DNA from: JAQVXR01 sp050945755
GTDB taxonomy: Bacteria; Bacillota; Dehalobacteriia; Dehalobacteriales; Dehalobacteriaceae
Assembly: GCA_050945755.1 (NCBI GenBank)
Contig: JBMNTN010000012.1
Coordinates: 1-49,222, forward strand
Direction: 5' to 3'
Length of the DNA stretch: 49,222 nt
This document shows, in pieces, positions 40,988-48,485 of this stretch. Every line of letters starts with the position of its first letter. Within the stretch, counting starts at the first letter, position 1. The position numbers were made by a program, and so were the translations under genes. Below the pieces are notes generated by a model. The model had not been told where the DNA came from and ran no database searches. It saw only the letters and a list, made by a program, of their open reading frames with translations.

Positions 40988-41047
40988 TGGTGATCCACCT
41001 CCTTTTGACAATGCAACGCTGGATGTTGCTGATAAACACCTTTTAGT

Positions 41048-41076
41048 ATTCTATCAAAATCACTATGCGCTGGCAA
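41048..41076 (-). promoter_or_regulatory. Promoter of rpmB
   Basis: On the minus strand TTGCCA (plus 41071-41076), 17 bases, TAGAAT (plus 41048-41053), extended -10 TGA. Confidence 0.7.
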
Positions 41077-41083
41077 GGTCTAT

Positions 41084-41111
41084 TTGATTATTCTTGGAAA
41101 AATGATAAAAT
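41084..41111 (+). promoter_or_regulatory. Promoter of the Asp23-fakA operon
   Basis: TTGATT (41084-41089), 16 bases, TAAAAT (41106-41111), extended -10 TGA. Its -35 lies 8 bases from the -35 of the divergent rpmB promoter. Confidence 0.55.
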
Positions 41112-41230
41112 AAAGCTGAAGCAGGTAAGTGATAAGTTGTGTCGAAACTATTTTGGTAGTTGATAATTCTCTTTTTCTGATCAGGACATAGACATATATT
41201 ATTAAATTTAATTAGCGGGAGGTGCATAAC

Positions 41231-41587
41231 ATGAATAGGATAATAGCCAACGATAAAGGGAAAATTATTATTTCCCAGGAAGTAATAGTTACTCTTGCCG
41301 GGATTGCAACAACGGAATGCTACGGAATAGTGGGCATGGCCTCCCAAAAATTCAAAGATGGGATTGTAGAATTACTAGGCAAGGAGGCTTTGAGCAAAGG
41401 GGTTCAGGTCGACCTGAAAAATGACCGTCTCCAGATTAATGTCTCTATCATCGTTGGTTATGGAACAAAAATATCAGAGATTGCCCATAACGTTATAAAC
41501 AAAGTTAAATATACAGTAGAAAAATATACTGGGTTATCGGTAGATCATGTTCAGGTTAATGTTCAGGGTGTGCGAGTGGTTGACTGA
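41231..41587 (+). CDS. Asp23/Gls24 family envelope stress protein (YloU-like)
   Basis: 118-residue DUF322 protein. KIIISQEVIVTLAGIATTE, YGIVGMA, VSIIVGYGTKISEIAHNV and GLSVDHVQVNVQGVRVVD match the family. Members are membrane-associated or cytosolic and respond to envelope stress in Gram-positives; the mechanism is not known. ATG 41231 has GGGAGGTG 7 bases upstream. It precedes the fakA-like gene by 14 bases, the same order (yloU-yloV) as in B. subtilis. Confidence 0.93.
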   Translation: MNRIIANDKGKIIISQEVIVTLAGIATTECYGIVGMASQKFKDGIVELLGKEALSKGVQVDLKNDRLQINVSIIVGYGTKISEIAHNVINKVKYTVEKYTGLSVDHVQVNVQGVRVVD

Positions 41588-41601
41588 GGGAGGTACAAAA
41601 G

Positions 41602-43200
41602 TTGGAGCTGACTGAGTTGACTGCGACTTCTTTAATCCAATTTTTTTCCGGAGGTTGCAGTTTTTTGACTGAAAACAAAGATTCTGTTGATGCATTGAAT
41701 GTTTTTCCTGTACCAGATGGGGATACAGGCACCAATATGTCCTTGACGATGAATTCAGCTGTTAAGGGAATTTCCGGACTGAAGTCGGTGCAGGAGGTGG
41801 TCAACGCCGTTTCCACGGGGGCTTTAATGGGTGCCCGGGGTAATTCCGGAGTAATCCTCTCCCAGCTCTTTCGCGGTTTTGCCCAAGGGGCGGGGAAAAA
41901 GAAGGCTCTTTCTGCAAATGATTTTGCTTATGCCCTGCAAAAAGGCGTAGAGCTGGCTTATAAATCGGTGATGAAACCGGTAGAAGGAACAATATTAACT
42001 GTAAGTAAAGCTGTCGCTAATGGCAGTGTAGAAAAGGCAAAAACAACTAACGACATCAAGGAAGTTTTACTATTCTCCCTGCAAGAAGGGCAAAAAGCAT
42101 TGGCAAATACTCCTAATCAGCTTCCAGTATTAAAACAAGCAGGTGTCGTCGATGCCGGGGGTAAGGGGTTTCTCATGATTATTGAGGGCGGCTTGAAAGC
42201 GCTTATCGGCGAACTGGCCTTCAACCAAGTTCCCGTTCCGGAAAAACCTGCTCCTGAGACAAGGATGGCGGATTTAGGAGATATTACATTTCAATACTGT
42301 ACAGAGGTTATTATCAAAGGGGACAACTTGCCTCTTGAAGAGATTAAGGCTTTTTTAGAAGATAAGGGTGATTCTCTCCTCGTAGTTGGTACAGAGCAAT
42401 TGATTAAAATCCATGTCCATACCAATCACCCTGGCGCGGTGCTGGAATGCGCTGTTTCCTACGGGACACTTCACGATATTAAAATTGACAATATGAAGGA
42501 ACAACACCGGGAAACTCTGGCTTTTAATGACCAGGCCGACATGGTTGATTGTGCGGTAGTGGCGGTGGCTGCCGGGGAGGGATTGGCGCAAATCTTTACC
42601 AGCCTTGGCGCAGCGAAAATTATTAGCGGTGGGCAAACCATGAACCCCAGTGCCGAGGACCTGGTTAAGGCAATTAACAGTGTGCGGGCAAAACAGGTGG
42701 TGGTTTTACCTAACAACAGCAATATCGTTCTTACTGCTCAGCAGGCCCAGTCGTTAGCCAATAAACCGGTGGGTGTGGTGCCGACTAAATCCTTGCCCGA
42801 GGGGCTGGCTGCCATGCTGGCTTTTGAAGAAGGCCATCCGATGGAGAAAAATGTTGCTAAGATGACAAAAGAATTTGCCCATGTGAAGACTGGTGAAGTG
42901 ACATTTGCTGTACGGGAATCTTCGTATAGTGGCTTGGAAATCAAGGAAGGCGATATTCTCGGTCTTTTTAACGGTGAGATCAAAGTGTTGGGGCAGGATA
43001 TAAACGAAGTAGTCCAAAAACTTATCGGAACAATGGTGGGACCGAGTGATGAACTGATTACCTTGTTTTTTGGTAATAATGTCAGTAATGAGGAAGCGGA
43101 AAGGCTCTCGGAAAAGTTGGCCGAATCGTTTCCGGATTTGGAAGTGGAAACTCATTATGGTGGACAGCCCTTATATTATTATCTTATTTCTATTGAATAA
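41602..43200 (+). CDS. fakA: DhaL-domain fatty acid kinase subunit FakA-like (YloV)
   Basis: Phosphorylates fatty acids carried by a FakB (DegV) protein in staphylococci, allowing incorporation into phospholipid. 532 residues: DhaL/DAK kinase domain about 1-200 with the metal-binding NVFPVPDGDTGTNMSLTM and GARGNSGVILSQLFRGFAQG, followed by the two FakA-specific domains. TTG start with GAGGGAGGT upstream. No degV gene is in the window, so its carrier is elsewhere. Function by family knowledge; not shown for this organism. Confidence 0.9.
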   Translation: MELTELTATSLIQFFSGGCSFLTENKDSVDALNVFPVPDGDTGTNMSLTMNSAVKGISGLKSVQEVVNAVSTGALMGARGNSGVILSQLFRGFAQGAGKKKALSANDFAYALQKGVELAYKSVMKPVEGTILTVSKAVANGSVEKAKTTNDIKEVLLFSLQEGQKALANTPNQLPVLKQAGVVDAGGKGFLMIIEGGLKALIGELAFNQVPVPEKPAPETRMADLGDITFQYCTEVIIKGDNLPLEEIKAFLEDKGDSLLVVGTEQLIKIHVHTNHPGAVLECAVSYGTLHDIKIDNMKEQHRETLAFNDQADMVDCAVVAVAAGEGLAQIFTSLGAAKIISGGQTMNPSAEDLVKAINSVRAKQVVVLPNNSNIVLTAQQAQSLANKPVGVVPTKSLPEGLAAMLAFEEGHPMEKNVAKMTKEFAHVKTGEVTFAVRESSYSGLEIKEGDILGLFNGEIKVLGQDINEVVQKLIGTMVGPSDELITLFFGNNVSNEEAERLSEKLAESFPDLEVETHYGGQPLYYYLISIE

Positions 43201-43211
43201 AAGGAAACACT

Positions 43212-43245
43212 CCCCTTTTAGGAGAAAACTAAAAGGGGTTTTCTT
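43212..43245 (+). terminator. Terminator between fakA and recG
   Basis: Stem CCCCTTTTA (43212-43220) with TAAAAGGGG (43230-43238), a 9-base loop, tail TTTTCTT. The recG start is only about 20 bases further on, so some read-through is likely. Confidence 0.75.
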
Positions 43246-43263
43246 ATTATAGGATTGGTGTTA

Positions 43264-45612
43264 ATGATGGAGAAAATTTTAGGACAGTTAAGAAAGATCG
43301 TAAATAAAGAAGAAAAAATGGGGTTGACAAATGCCGCTGTGTTTGGAGGCTTTGCCAATTATTTTATTAGTGCGCTGGAGCAAATTTTGCCTCAAATCAG
43401 TGAGCCTGTTATAAAGGAGCAGTTAAGTGAAATGCAGCTTTTGGCCCGGCGCTACCAGGAGGAAACTTTAGCGGAAAGGGCAGGGACACTAAAAAAAATG
43501 ACCCTTCTTTTGGAAAGGATTAACCCCCAATATTTACCCCGGCTCTCTCCGGAAAAGCCAATAGTCGCCCAAACTTCTGCTTTGGTTACCCCTGTCCGGT
43601 ATCTAAAAAATGTGGGGCCAAAACGAGATGCTCTCTTTCATAAAATCGGCGTTAAAACAGTAGAGGATCTTTTAGAGTTCTATCCCTGGCGTTATGAGGA
43701 CCGGCGCATGCTAAAAAAAATTAACCGGCTTCTGCCAGGACAGGTGGAAACTGTTCAGGGTCGGATTGCTCAATGGGAGGAATTTAAGCCTCGGCCAAGG
43801 TTGTCAATTTTAAAGATCCGCTTAACTGATGAGACAGGTGCTGTTTGGGCGGTATGGTTTAACCAACAGTACCTAAAAAAACAGCTTAAACCGGGAAGTG
43901 AAATCCTTGTACACGGCAAGGTGGAAAGAAAGTTTAGCGAGACAGAAATAATGGTACAGGATTATGAGGTTTTAGTGGGAGAAGATGCTCTTGCCGGTTC
44001 CCGGATTGTACCTGTCTACCGTACCACCGGGAACTTGCCCCAAAAAGCCATCCGGAAAATTATTTTTACAGCAGTGGAGAAATATGCAGCATATGTGACC
44101 GAGTGTCTACCCCTTTCTTTGCGTGAGAAATACGGATTGATGGAAAAGAAGCATGCTCTCCAGGCCATGCATTTTCCCAATTCGCCGGAAGAACAAAGGG
44201 CGGCTCGTAACCGTCTTGCCTTTGAGGAGTTGCTTCTTTTGCAGTTGGGAATATTAGCCGGTGCTTCCGGAACTGAAGAGAAAGGAATTAAACACATAAA
44301 AGATGAAAGTGTTTGGAATAAGTTTAAAGAAATTCTCCCGTTTCCATTAACCGCTGCCCAAGAACGGGTGATTGGGGAAATCTATCGGGATATGGAATCA
44401 GACCGGCCGATGGCTCGCTTGGTGCAGGGTGACGTCGGTTCCGGGAAGACGGTAGTTGCGGCGGCAGCCTTATATAAAGCAGTTCTATCCGGATTTCAAG
44501 GGGCAATGATGGCTCCTACGGAAATTTTAGCTGAGCAGCATTTTCAAAGTCTTTCTTCCCTCCTGGGGAATCAGGGGGTGAAAGTAGACCTTCTCACCGG
44601 ACGCACTTCCACCAAGGAACGGGGCAGGATTCTTGCTGATCTCCGGGACGGGAAAACCGGTGTGCTTGTTGGTACCCACGCCTTGATACAGGATCAAATC
44701 TTATTTCAAAAACTAAGTCTGGCTGTAACAGATGAACAACATCGTTTTGGTGTCAGGCAAAGGGCTGCTCTCCAAAGTAAAGGATTATCACCTGATGTTT
44801 TGGTGATGACTGCTACTCCCATTCCTCGGACGCTTGCTCTAACTTTATACGGAGATTTAAATCTTTCATTAATTGACGAAATGCCTCCCGGTCGGAAAGA
44901 GGTTAAAACTTATGCTGTTAAATACAATTTGGAAAAGCGGGTTTTTGCCTTTATCGAAAAAGAGCTATGCCAAGGTAGGCAGGCTTATGTGGTCTGCCCT
45001 TTGGTGGAAGAATCGGAAAAAATTGATTTGCAGGCGGCTACCGAATTGGCGGAACAGCTGGAACAGATATTTTCCAATTTTACTGTAGCTCTTTTGCACG
45101 GTAAAATGAAATCGGAAGAAAAAGAAAAAGTGATGGCAGGTTTTAGATCCGGAGAGATCCAACTGCTTGTTTCCACCACTGTAATTGAGGTGGGCATTAA
45201 TATTCCCAATGCTACGGTAATGTTAATACGGGACGCGGAACGATTTGGCCTTGCGCAACTGCATCAGCTGCGGGGACGTATTGGCCGAGGCAGTTTTCAA
45301 TCTTATTGTATTTTAATGCATAATGCCAAAACAAAGGAAGCAAGGGAACGCATGAACATTATGGAGTCAACTCATGACGGTTTTAAAATTGCCGAAGCAG
45401 ACCTAACTTTGCGCGGGCCGGGGGACTTTTTCGGAACCCGTCAGCATGGCCTGCCGGAATTGAAAGTAGCCGGTATTATTGATGATGCCGCCCTTTTAGA
45501 ATCAGCCCGTCAGGAGGCTTTGGCGATTTTGGAAAAGGATCCAAAACTAATTTTAGCGGAGCACCGGGAGATTCGCCGCTTGGTGCAGGAAAAATTTAAG
45601 GTGATTAATTAG
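43264..45612 (+). CDS. recG: ATP-dependent DNA helicase RecG
   Basis: Branched-DNA helicase that remodels stalled forks and Holliday junctions. 782 residues, about 100 longer than the E. coli form at the N-terminus, as in many Firmicutes. Wedge/OB domain at about 110-330 (VRYLKNVGPKRDALFHKIG, then GRIAQWEEFKPRP), Walker A VQGDVGSGKTVVAAAAL, DEQH in AVTDEQHRFGVRQR, TATPIPRTLALTLYG, and QLHQLRGRIGRG (motif VI) with the C-terminal TRG block. ATG 43264 chosen, with AGGA about 9 bases upstream; ATG 43267, GTG 43258 and TTG 43255 are alternatives. Confidence 0.96.
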   Translation: MMEKILGQLRKIVNKEEKMGLTNAAVFGGFANYFISALEQILPQISEPVIKEQLSEMQLLARRYQEETLAERAGTLKKMTLLLERINPQYLPRLSPEKPIVAQTSALVTPVRYLKNVGPKRDALFHKIGVKTVEDLLEFYPWRYEDRRMLKKINRLLPGQVETVQGRIAQWEEFKPRPRLSILKIRLTDETGAVWAVWFNQQYLKKQLKPGSEILVHGKVERKFSETEIMVQDYEVLVGEDALAGSRIVPVYRTTGNLPQKAIRKIIFTAVEKYAAYVTECLPLSLREKYGLMEKKHALQAMHFPNSPEEQRAARNRLAFEELLLLQLGILAGASGTEEKGIKHIKDESVWNKFKEILPFPLTAAQERVIGEIYRDMESDRPMARLVQGDVGSGKTVVAAAALYKAVLSGFQGAMMAPTEILAEQHFQSLSSLLGNQGVKVDLLTGRTSTKERGRILADLRDGKTGVLVGTHALIQDQILFQKLSLAVTDEQHRFGVRQRAALQSKGLSPDVLVMTATPIPRTLALTLYGDLNLSLIDEMPPGRKEVKTYAVKYNLEKRVFAFIEKELCQGRQAYVVCPLVEESEKIDLQAATELAEQLEQIFSNFTVALLHGKMKSEEKEKVMAGFRSGEIQLLVSTTVIEVGINIPNATVMLIRDAERFGLAQLHQLRGRIGRGSFQSYCILMHNAKTKEARERMNIMESTHDGFKIAEADLTLRGPGDFFGTRQHGLPELKVAGIIDDAALLESARQEALAILEKDPKLILAEHREIRRLVQEKFKVIN

Positions 45613-45625
45613 GTTAATAAGTTTC

Positions 45626-45650
45626 GGGGACCGAAGAGGTCCCTTTTTTA
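45626..45650 (+). terminator. Terminator after recG
   Basis: Stem GGGACC (45627-45632) with GGTCCC (45638-45643), a 5-base loop and TTTTTTATTT. Confidence 0.82.
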
Positions 45651-45748
45651 TTTAGTTACATTGGGTATCTATGTTTTTAGTGCATAATAATTCCTGGTAT
45701 GGAGCTTAAATTGACAAGCAAAATAAATATAGGAGGGAGGTGAACAAA

Positions 45749-45874
45749 TTGTCGACAAATGTCAAAAATAGAAACCGGGAATTAACAAAAGAAAAATACA
45801 AATATGAATTCACTCAAGAAATAGGTACAACGGCAGATAGAAATGATCAAAAGCAAAAAAAACTAAAAGAATAA
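45749..45874 (+). CDS. 41-residue SASP-like microprotein
   Basis: TTG start at 45749 with the very strong site AGGAGGGAGGTGA 6 bases upstream. The product is lysine- and glutamate-rich and very hydrophilic: it opens MSTNVKNRNRELTKEKYKYE and the central YEFTQEIG resembles the germination-protease site region (consensus about TEIASEF) of alpha/beta-type small acid-soluble spore proteins. It is immediately upstream of two such genes. I read it as a minimal or degenerate spore protein (inference). Independent gene status rests on the ribosome binding site and context. Confidence 0.6.
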   Translation: MSTNVKNRNRELTKEKYKYEFTQEIGTTADRNDQKQKKLKE

Positions 45875-45995
45875 ATTTAATATAGAGGTAACATCATCCA
45901 GATTGTTCGGAAAATAATACTAGATTCGATTGCGCATAAAAAGAGGGGCCAAAGATTAAACTAAGAACAACCTAAAAAAGGAGGTGAAAAAGAAA

Positions 45996-46268
45996 ATGCC
46001 AAGCAGCAACAACAATAATGAACCGGTAAAACGTGGAGCCGCATCCGCCTTAAATAGATTCAAAACAGAAGTTGCCAATGAACTGGGGCTGGCTAATTAT
46101 GAACAGGTAGACAAAGGAAACCTTACTTCCCGCCAAAATGGGTATGTGGGTGGCAATATGACCAAGAAGATGGTTGCCTTTGCCGAGCAGGCTTTACAGC
46201 AGGGCCTGGATGCCAATATTGGTAATTCTGCCAGAACCGAACGCCCAAACAACTATAATGCTGACTAA
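45996..46268 (+). CDS. Alpha/beta-type small acid-soluble spore protein (first copy)
   Basis: DNA-coating spore protein of 90 residues. NRFKTEVANELGLANYEQ includes the germination-protease site (cleavage expected between Glu and Val of TEVANEL), and NGYVGGNMTKKMVAFAEQ is the conserved C-terminal DNA-binding segment. ATG 45996 has AAGGAGGTGA at 10 bases; an in-frame GTG at 45984 overlaps that site. The N-terminus is asparagine-rich. Presumably transcribed by sigma-G in the forespore; I cannot place its promoter with confidence. Directly proves a sporulation potential. Confidence 0.95.
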   Translation: MPSSNNNNEPVKRGAASALNRFKTEVANELGLANYEQVDKGNLTSRQNGYVGGNMTKKMVAFAEQALQQGLDANIGNSARTERPNNYNAD

Positions 46269-46302
46269 GTAATTCTGATAAATTTTAAGGAGGCGATGAA
46301 AG

Positions 46303-46611
46303 GTGCCGAGCAACAACAATAATAACGAACCTGTCCTTCGTGGAGCCGCATCCGCATTAAACAGATTCAAAACAGAAGTTGCCAATGAACTGGGAATCGC
46401 CAATTATGAAAACATTGATAAAGGGAACCTGCCTTCCCGGATGAACGGTTATGTTGGTGGCAACATGACCAAGAAGATGGTTGCATATGCTGAACAAGCT
46501 TTGCAACAGGGGCAGTTTGCTCAAATCAATAATTCTGCACCGCTGGAAAAGCCTCAGTCGGTTTTCGGCGCACAAGCCGGAATGCAGGCTGGAACACAGA
46601 TAATTCAGTAA
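46303..46611 (+). CDS. Alpha/beta-type small acid-soluble spore protein (second copy)
   Basis: 102 residues, clearly a tandem duplicate of the upstream gene: RGAASALNRFKTEVANELG is shared, as is NGYVGGNMTKKMVA. GTG start at 46303 with AAGGAGGCGATG upstream. It differs in a longer glutamine- and alanine-rich tail (FGAQAGMQAGTQIIQ) absent from the first copy. Lies 34 bases after copy 1 and before a terminator. Confidence 0.95.
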   Translation: MPSNNNNNEPVLRGAASALNRFKTEVANELGIANYENIDKGNLPSRMNGYVGGNMTKKMVAYAEQALQQGQFAQINNSAPLEKPQSVFGAQAGMQAGTQIIQ

Positions 46612-46650
46612 GACAATAGCGGATTGTAGAAAGTTGAAAGTATAAAGCAG

Positions 46651-46679
46651 AAAGCAGGGTGGATTCCCTGCTTTTTGTG
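46651..46679 (+). terminator. Terminator after SASP genes
   Basis: Stem AGCAGGG (46653-46659) with CCCTGCT (46666-46672), a 6-base loop, tail TTTTGTGTT. Confidence 0.85.
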
Positions 46680-47025
46680 TTGTCTGCCCAAGCATGGGAG
46701 TTATCGATACGGTGAAGTCTGAAACAGAGGCTGGCGAGCGCCTGCCGTTGCCAATGGTAAGGGTGTCTCTAGCGAGGCATAATCTAATATAACAATAACT
46801 TTTACTAAAAACAAAATGCATAAAAATAATTTATACAAGGAATAAAATATTTTAATGTTAGGTAGGAATATAAAAAAATTAATAGAATAAATAAAATATC
46901 TTTATAATCAGGAACTTGTTATGAAAATGCCTCAGAATTAAAGGTGAAGAATACTATTCTAAACCTTTAAAAGATAAAAGCTTCGTGAATTTGCTAATAT
47001 ATTAAATTAAGAAAGAAGGGAAAGC
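46680..47025. other. 346-base spacer between SASP terminator and hdrC, no gene seen
   Basis: The first 110 bases (to about 46790) are markedly more G/C-rich than the remainder and contain TGGCGAGCGCCTGCCGTTGCC; the rest to 47010 is strongly A/T-rich. TATAAT occurs at 46903-46908, but a -35 at the right distance is weak (TAATAG). The hdr promoter must lie here or further upstream. No coding region is supported; a minus-strand frame across the SASP gene is antisense. Confidence 0.45.
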
Positions 47026-47595
47026 ATGGAAGGAATTGAACTGGCAATCGCCGCAGAGCAAAACCGGGCAGAAATTCATTCTATAGAAAAGAAGTCCGGC
47101 GTGGAACTTACCGATTGCTACCAGTGTGGCAAGTGTTCTGCCGGCTGTCCTGTGGCGTTTGCAATGGACAAAACGCCTAGGCAGATCATCCGGCTATTGC
47201 AGCTGGGATTACTGGAAGAAGCATTGGCATCACGGACAATATGGCTGTGTGCAACTTGCCAGACATGTGTTACCCGGTGCCCGAAAGATGTGGATCTGCC
47301 GGCATTAATGGAAGCCGTTCGGCAGGCGGCAAAGAAGAAAGGTATTATTGCTGAGAAGGAAATCAACGTTTTTAATGACATTTTCCTCCAGAATGTGAAG
47401 GCTTTTGGCAGGTCTCCGGAAGTTATCTTAAGTGCTCTTTACAATTTAAGGTCGGGACATCTTTTCCAGGATATTGATTCTGTTCCCCACCTATTCTTAT
47501 CGGGGAAAGCTCATGTTCTTCCGGAAAAAGTCAAAAACACGGATGCGATCAAAAAAATCTTTGCAAAATGCGCTGAAGGGGGGGAGCATAGTTGA
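47026..47595 (+). CDS. hdrC: Heterodisulfide reductase-type subunit C (HdrC)
   Basis: 189-residue ferredoxin-like electron carrier. Two [4Fe-4S] motifs: CYQCGKCSAGCP at about 25-36 and CATCQTCVTRCP at about 74-85, followed by a helical C-terminus. It passes electrons between HdrA and HdrB. ATG preceded by AGAAAGAAGGGAAAGC. Overlaps hdrB (TTGA). In acetogens and sulfate reducers such genes couple ferredoxin or hydrogenase/methylene-THF reductase to a disulfide or quinone; the partner here lies outside the window. Confidence 0.93.
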   Translation: MEGIELAIAAEQNRAEIHSIEKKSGVELTDCYQCGKCSAGCPVAFAMDKTPRQIIRLLQLGLLEEALASRTIWLCATCQTCVTRCPKDVDLPALMEAVRQAAKKKGIIAEKEINVFNDIFLQNVKAFGRSPEVILSALYNLRSGHLFQDIDSVPHLFLSGKAHVLPEKVKNTDAIKKIFAKCAEGGEHS

Positions 47596-48485
47596 GATAT
47601 GCTTATTTTCCCGGTTGTTCATTAGGCTCTACAGGAATTGAATTTGGTACCTCCAATAAATTGGTAGCCCAAAAGCTGGGGCTGGATTTATGGGAGATCC
47701 CTGACTGGAACTGCTGTGGCGCATCTGCAGCACACCTGACCAACCACACACTAGCTCTGGCTCTTCCCGCAAGGAACCTTGCCATTGCCGAAAAAGAAGG
47801 CCTGGATATTGCTGTTCCCTGTGCCGCCTGCTTTGCCAGGTTTAAAGCTACAGCCGAAGCAGTGAAGGCTTCCGAGGAAACTAAAAAGAAAATAAGCAGC
47901 ATTATCGAAATGGACTATGAAGCAAAAGGCGAAGTGCTGTCTTTACTGGACGTAATTGGGAAAAAAATTAGTGTGGAAAAAATTAAAGCAAACGTGGCCA
48001 AACCTCTTACCGGGATGAAAGTAGTATCCTATTATGGTTGCTTGCTTGTTCGGCCGCCGAAAATTGCCCAATCTGATGATCCGGAAAACCCCATGGTTAT
48101 GGACGATCTTATGGCTGCCATAGGAGCAGAACCGGTAGATTGGGGATATAAGACGGAGTGCTGCGGGGCCAGTCATGTGGTCACGAAACCGATGGTAGGA
48201 AAGCAGATGCTACGTGATATCCTGTATAATGCCCAGGTCAACGGGGCGGAAGCTATTGCCACCGCTTGCCCCCTTTGCATGTTGAACCTTGATATGAGGC
48301 AGAAACAGATCAATGCTAAGTGGGGTACAAACTTTAATATTCCAATTTATTATTTCACCGAATTAATGGCTTTGTCCTTTGGGTATTCTCCCAAGGATGT
48401 AGGTGTACCGAGACATTTTGTCCCAGCAGAAAAACTTCTTCAAGATGTATTTAGCCGTACAGGAGCAAGGAGGGAAGGCGCGTGA
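47592..48485 (+). CDS. hdrB: Heterodisulfide reductase-type subunit B (HdrB)
   Basis: 297 residues with two CCG domains, each binding part of a noncubane [4Fe-4S] cluster: PDWNCCGASAAH at about 34-45 and YKTECCGASHV at about 190-200, with upstream cysteines PGCS and PCAACFARF and YGCLLVRPP, and ATACPLCMLNL. This is the subunit that reduces a disulfide in methanogens; the physiological acceptor here is not known. TTG start at 47592 within the hdrC stop, with GGGGGGGAG upstream. GTGA overlap with hdrA. Confidence 0.94.
   Translation: MRYAYFPGCSLGSTGIEFGTSNKLVAQKLGLDLWEIPDWNCCGASAAHLTNHTLALALPARNLAIAEKEGLDIAVPCAACFARFKATAEAVKASEETKKKISSIIEMDYEAKGEVLSLLDVIGKKISVEKIKANVAKPLTGMKVVSYYGCLLVRPPKIAQSDDPENPMVMDDLMAAIGAEPVDWGYKTECCGASHVVTKPMVGKQMLRDILYNAQVNGAEAIATACPLCMLNLDMRQKQINAKWGTNFNIPIYYFTELMALSFGYSPKDVGVPRHFVPAEKLLQDVFSRTGARREGA

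Noticed and set aside
46357..46821. 154-codon minus-strand frame across the second SASP gene and the following spacer
   Set aside because: It opposes a certain spore protein gene and crosses its terminator; the predicted protein has no recognisable domain.
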